DNA of 6,238 nt, taken from CAYSBA01 sp964429075 [NCBI: uncultured bacterium] (GTDB lineage Bacteria; CAYSBA01). Every line of letters starts with the position of its first letter. The stretch's first letter is position 1. The notes under the pieces are model-generated. The model was not told the origin of the DNA. It saw only the letters and a list, made by a program, of their open reading frames with translations, and did no database searches. Location: contig CAYSBA010000059.1 in the NCBI GenBank assembly GCA_964429075.1, forward strand, positions 953 through 7,190, read 5' to 3'. Position numbers and translations under genes: made by a program. Below, piece by piece: positions 3,958 to 6,238 of this stretch.

Positions 3958-6238
3958 GATCGACAAATAGGTTTGTCATACTATTTACTATTTTCTGTGT
4001 AATTCTTGGTACCGTAAATCCTGCAACGGCAAGAAAGAGGACCAGAAGAAAAAAAACAACAAAGACTACTAAAAAAGAGAAGATTGAGAGAGGGCCTGCA
4101 AAGTTCCAGCTGCCCGCTACTATGAAAAAGGTCGATCTTAGTGAGAAGGCAGCAAAATTGAGGAGAAAGCGTATTGAGCAGTTAAAGAGATTAATACCAA
4201 CCTTCCCTGACAACGATCCACGAAAGCCAGATCTTATCTTTCAGCTTGCTGAGGCATACTGGCAACAGGCAAGATATATAGCTCTGAAAGAGATGGAGGC
4301 CTATAATAAGGCCTACGATAAGTGGTTAAATGCCTTAAATGCAGGCAAAAAGCTTCCTGAACCAAAGCTGAACAACAGACGCTCTAAGCTTATAATGAGA
4401 CAGGCACTCTCATTGTATATGCGCATATTAAAAAAATATAAGGATTATCCGAGGCGGGATGAGGTCCTGTTTGTAACTGCGTATAACCTCTATGCTTCAG
4501 GAAAAAAGAGAGAGGCAATGAGCAAATACTGGCAGTTGATCAAGGAATTTCCAAACAGCAAATTTGCACCAGATGCATATCTTGCAATGGGAGAGCACTA
4601 TTTTGACAACAACAAACTGATGAAGGCTATAAAGGCCTACAAAGGCGCAATGCGCTACCGTACAGCAAAGACATATGTGTATGCCCTCTATAAACTCGCC
4701 TGGTGTGATTATAACCTTGGGGAATATAAAAGTGCAATCGAGAAATTCAAAAAGGTGATAGATCTCAGTCTGAATTCTCAGGAGGCAAACAAAATAAAAC
4801 TTGTTGATGAGGCCCTAAACGATATTGTCCTTGCCTACAGCCAGTTGAACGAATTGCAGGAGGCAAAGTCATACATTATTTCAATAAAAGGCAGGGCCAC
4901 AGCAAAAAAATTGATAGAACAACTTGCCAAGGTATACAAAAAACAGGGTAAGGATGATATGGTTATAATGACCTACAAAGACTTAATAAACGACTATCCC
5001 GATGATGTTAAGGCACCCATGTGGCAGAGTGAGGTGGTAGAGGCATACAGCAGGCTGGGTGATAAAAAGATGGTGAAGGTAGAGATGAAACGACTTGTCG
5101 ATCTCTATGGGCCAAAATCACCCTGGGCCGAACGTAACAGACATAATAAAGAGGCCCTTGAAAAGGCCTATGAGTTGACAGAGTTATCCTTAAGGAACCT
5201 TGTAACATCCTATCACAGAGACGCACAGGTCTCAAACAGGAAGGATTATTATGAGCTCACAAGAGATCTTTATAAAGAGTATCTTGAGACCTTTCCTGAT
5301 GTGGAAGCTGCCTATCAGATGCGATTTTTCTATGCCGATATACTCTATAAACTTGGTGAATACAAAAAGGCAGCAGAAAATTACCACAAGGTAGTAGCTT
5401 TAAAACCGAAGGGAAAATATGCAAAGGATGCAGCATATTCAGAGATTCTCTGTTACGAGAAACTGATCAAAGGCGAAAAGCCCGATGAAAGGCAGTGGGG
5501 GAAACGGGGTAAACGCAGACGCAAGAAGAAAGAGAAGATAAAGACAAAGCTAACCTTCAAAAAGATATCAAAACAGAAAGAGTATAAAGAGGAGGAGATA
5601 CCGGAGTTAGAGCTAAAACTGGTTGATGCCTGTGACCAGTATGTAAAGATTGTTACCTCACTTGAGAAAAAGCCAGATGTGGATGAGCTTGTTGCTGTGA
5701 AATTCAAGGCAGCATATGTCTTTTACAGTCACAAACACTTTGAAGAGGCAGGTCATAGATTTGGAGAGATTGTTAAGAACTGGCCAAATCATAAATACGC
5801 AAGGAGGGCAGCAGATCTAACATTAAATATATTTGAGGTAAAGGAAAAGTGGCGTGATCTTGTAAAATGGGCAAAGGTTTTTATCAAGAATAAAAAACTG
5901 ACTGCTGATAAAAGGTTTAAAAAATATCTCAAAAAGGTAATAGAGGGTGGTACCTTTAAGATAATCCTAGAGGTCGATAAGGAGGGTAACCACGCAGAAG
6001 CAGCTGAAATGTTCAGAAGATATACAAAGGATTACCCAAACAGCAAGTATACTTCAAAGGCGTACTACAACGCAATGGTTATATATGATAAGGCTGAGAA
6101 GCTCGATATGGCCCTTAAAATGGCCATGAGTTTGGTAGAAAAGTATAAGAATTTTAAGTATCTAAAAGATGTGTACTGGAGGATTGCAACATTTTATGAA
6201 AGGATGGCAGATTTTAAAAAGGCAGCAGAGTATTACAA
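3945..6238 (+). CDS. Giant exported TPR protein, GltD/AgmU-like (3' end missing)
   Basis: The frame is open from 3945 to the right edge: 764 codons plus two bases, with no stop, so the C-terminus is missing. Residues 10-24 are a hydrophobic core and ATA (27-29) a possible signal-peptidase site. The next residues are strongly basic (RKRTRRKK, 30-37). TPR-type helix pairs follow: LAEAYWQQARYIALKEM (101-117), DEVLFVTAYNLYASGKKREA (172-191), PDAYLAMGEHYFDNNKLMKA (209-228), YALYKLAWCDYNLGEYKSAI (246-265), MRFFYADILYKLGEYKKAA (459-477), and AYYNAMVIYDKAEKLDMAL (706-724). The 'FPNSKFA' linker (202-208) recurs as WPNHKYA (613-619) and YPNSKYT (697-703). A Lys/Arg-rich insert at 518-550 interrupts the array. 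Size, helix order and blocks such as YALYKLAW fit, from memory, AgmU/GltD, the roughly 1,200-aa TPR scaffold of the Myxococcus gliding machine, which would leave about 400 residues beyond the window. A generic periplasmic TPR protein is the alternative. Confidence 0.82.
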   Translation, partial: MWEIRSTNRFVILFTIFCVILGTVNPATARKRTRRKKTTKTTKKEKIERGPAKFQLPATMKKVDLSEKAAKLRRKRIEQLKRLIPTFPDNDPRKPDLIFQLAEAYWQQARYIALKEMEAYNKAYDKWLNALNAGKKLPEPKLNNRRSKLIMRQALSLYMRILKKYKDYPRRDEVLFVTAYNLYASGKKREAMSKYWQLIKEFPNSKFAPDAYLAMGEHYFDNNKLMKAIKAYKGAMRYRTAKTYVYALYKLAWCDYNLGEYKSAIEKFKKVIDLSLNSQEANKIKLVDEALNDIVLAYSQLNELQEAKSYIISIKGRATAKKLIEQLAKVYKKQGKDDMVIMTYKDLINDYPDDVKAPMWQSEVVEAYSRLGDKKMVKVEMKRLVDLYGPKSPWAERNRHNKEALEKAYELTELSLRNLVTSYHRDAQVSNRKDYYELTRDLYKEYLETFPDVEAAYQMRFFYADILYKLGEYKKAAENYHKVVALKPKGKYAKDAAYSEILCYEKLIKGEKPDERQWGKRGKRRRKKKEKIKTKLTFKKISKQKEYKEEEIPELELKLVDACDQYVKIVTSLEKKPDVDELVAVKFKAAYVFYSHKHFEEAGHRFGEIVKNWPNHKYARRAADLTLNIFEVKEKWRDLVKWAKVFIKNKKLTADKRFKKYLKKVIEGGTFKIILEVDKEGNHAEAAEMFRRYTKDYPNSKYTSKAYYNAMVIYDKAEKLDMALKMAMSLVEKYKNFKYLKDVYWRIATFYERMADFKKAAEYY
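5496..5594 (+). other. Lys/Arg-rich insert coding segment inside the giant TPR gene
   Basis: This segment encodes residues 518-550 of the giant TPR protein. About half are Lys or Arg (core GKRGKRRRKKKEKIKTK), ending in an acidic patch (KEEEIPE). It lies between two TPR blocks (up to about 508 and from about 553) and keeps the reading frame. It lacks the TPR hydrophobic pattern and is probably a disordered, positively charged loop. Confidence 0.6.

Noticed and set aside
3565-4213. Overlapping minus-strand open frames (3565-3966 and 3887-4213) and a plus-strand frame (3767-3970)
   Set aside because: They sit across the end of the 507-aa TPR gene and the start of the giant TPR gene. Their Leu/Ile-, Phe/Val- or Arg-rich sequences are what mirror or shifted frames of Lys/Glu-rich helical genes give.
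5008-5707. Two minus-strand open frames (5008-5235 and 5453-5707) inside the giant TPR gene
   Set aside because: Both are covered by the continuous TPR reading frame. The Ser/Phe-rich product of the second is the complement of the Lys-rich insert.

Overview
The window looks like a piece of an AT-rich Gram-negative genome, most likely from a non-myxobacterial member of the former Deltaproteobacteria (Desulfobacterota or a relative of Myxococcota). This rests on two outer-membrane beta-barrel proteins of the type common in those groups, two exported TPR proteins resembling Myxococcus gliding-motility proteins, and frequent AGA/AGG/ATA codons. The lineage is inferred from protein style and is not proven.

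Layout: (1) Positions 1-118, minus strand, hold the N-terminus of a PAS-domain sensory protein that runs off the left edge. (2) Positions 119-266 are a divergent intergenic region. It carries a good sigma-70-like promoter for the rightward genes (TTGATT, 17 bp, TTATAT) and a weaker one for the PAS gene. (3) Positions 267-899 encode a complete ribosomal protein L3 (rplC), with no S10-operon partner visible on either side. (4) Positions 923-6238 hold four exported-protein genes on the same strand, packed end to end. These are two paralogous outer-membrane beta-barrel proteins (232 and 264 aa), a 507-aa periplasmic TPR protein, and a very large Lys/Arg-rich TPR protein of which 764 residues are present before the right edge cuts it.

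The order barrel, barrel, medium TPR protein, giant TPR protein matches the parts list of the Myxococcus Glt gliding/envelope machine: GltA and GltB barrels, GltC, and GltD (also AgmU). In Myxococcus, as I recall, gltA/B/C and gltD onward lie in two separate loci. Here they would form one continuous unit apparently transcribed from a promoter in front of rplC. Gaps of 23, 8 and 9 nt and a 13-nt gene overlap, with no terminator, support one transcript. If the assignment holds, the barrels sit in the outer membrane, the medium TPR protein in the periplasm docks to them, and the giant TPR protein links them to inner-membrane parts encoded beyond the window. Whether the system drives gliding or another envelope process cannot be decided here, because no motor or cytoplasmic components are in view.
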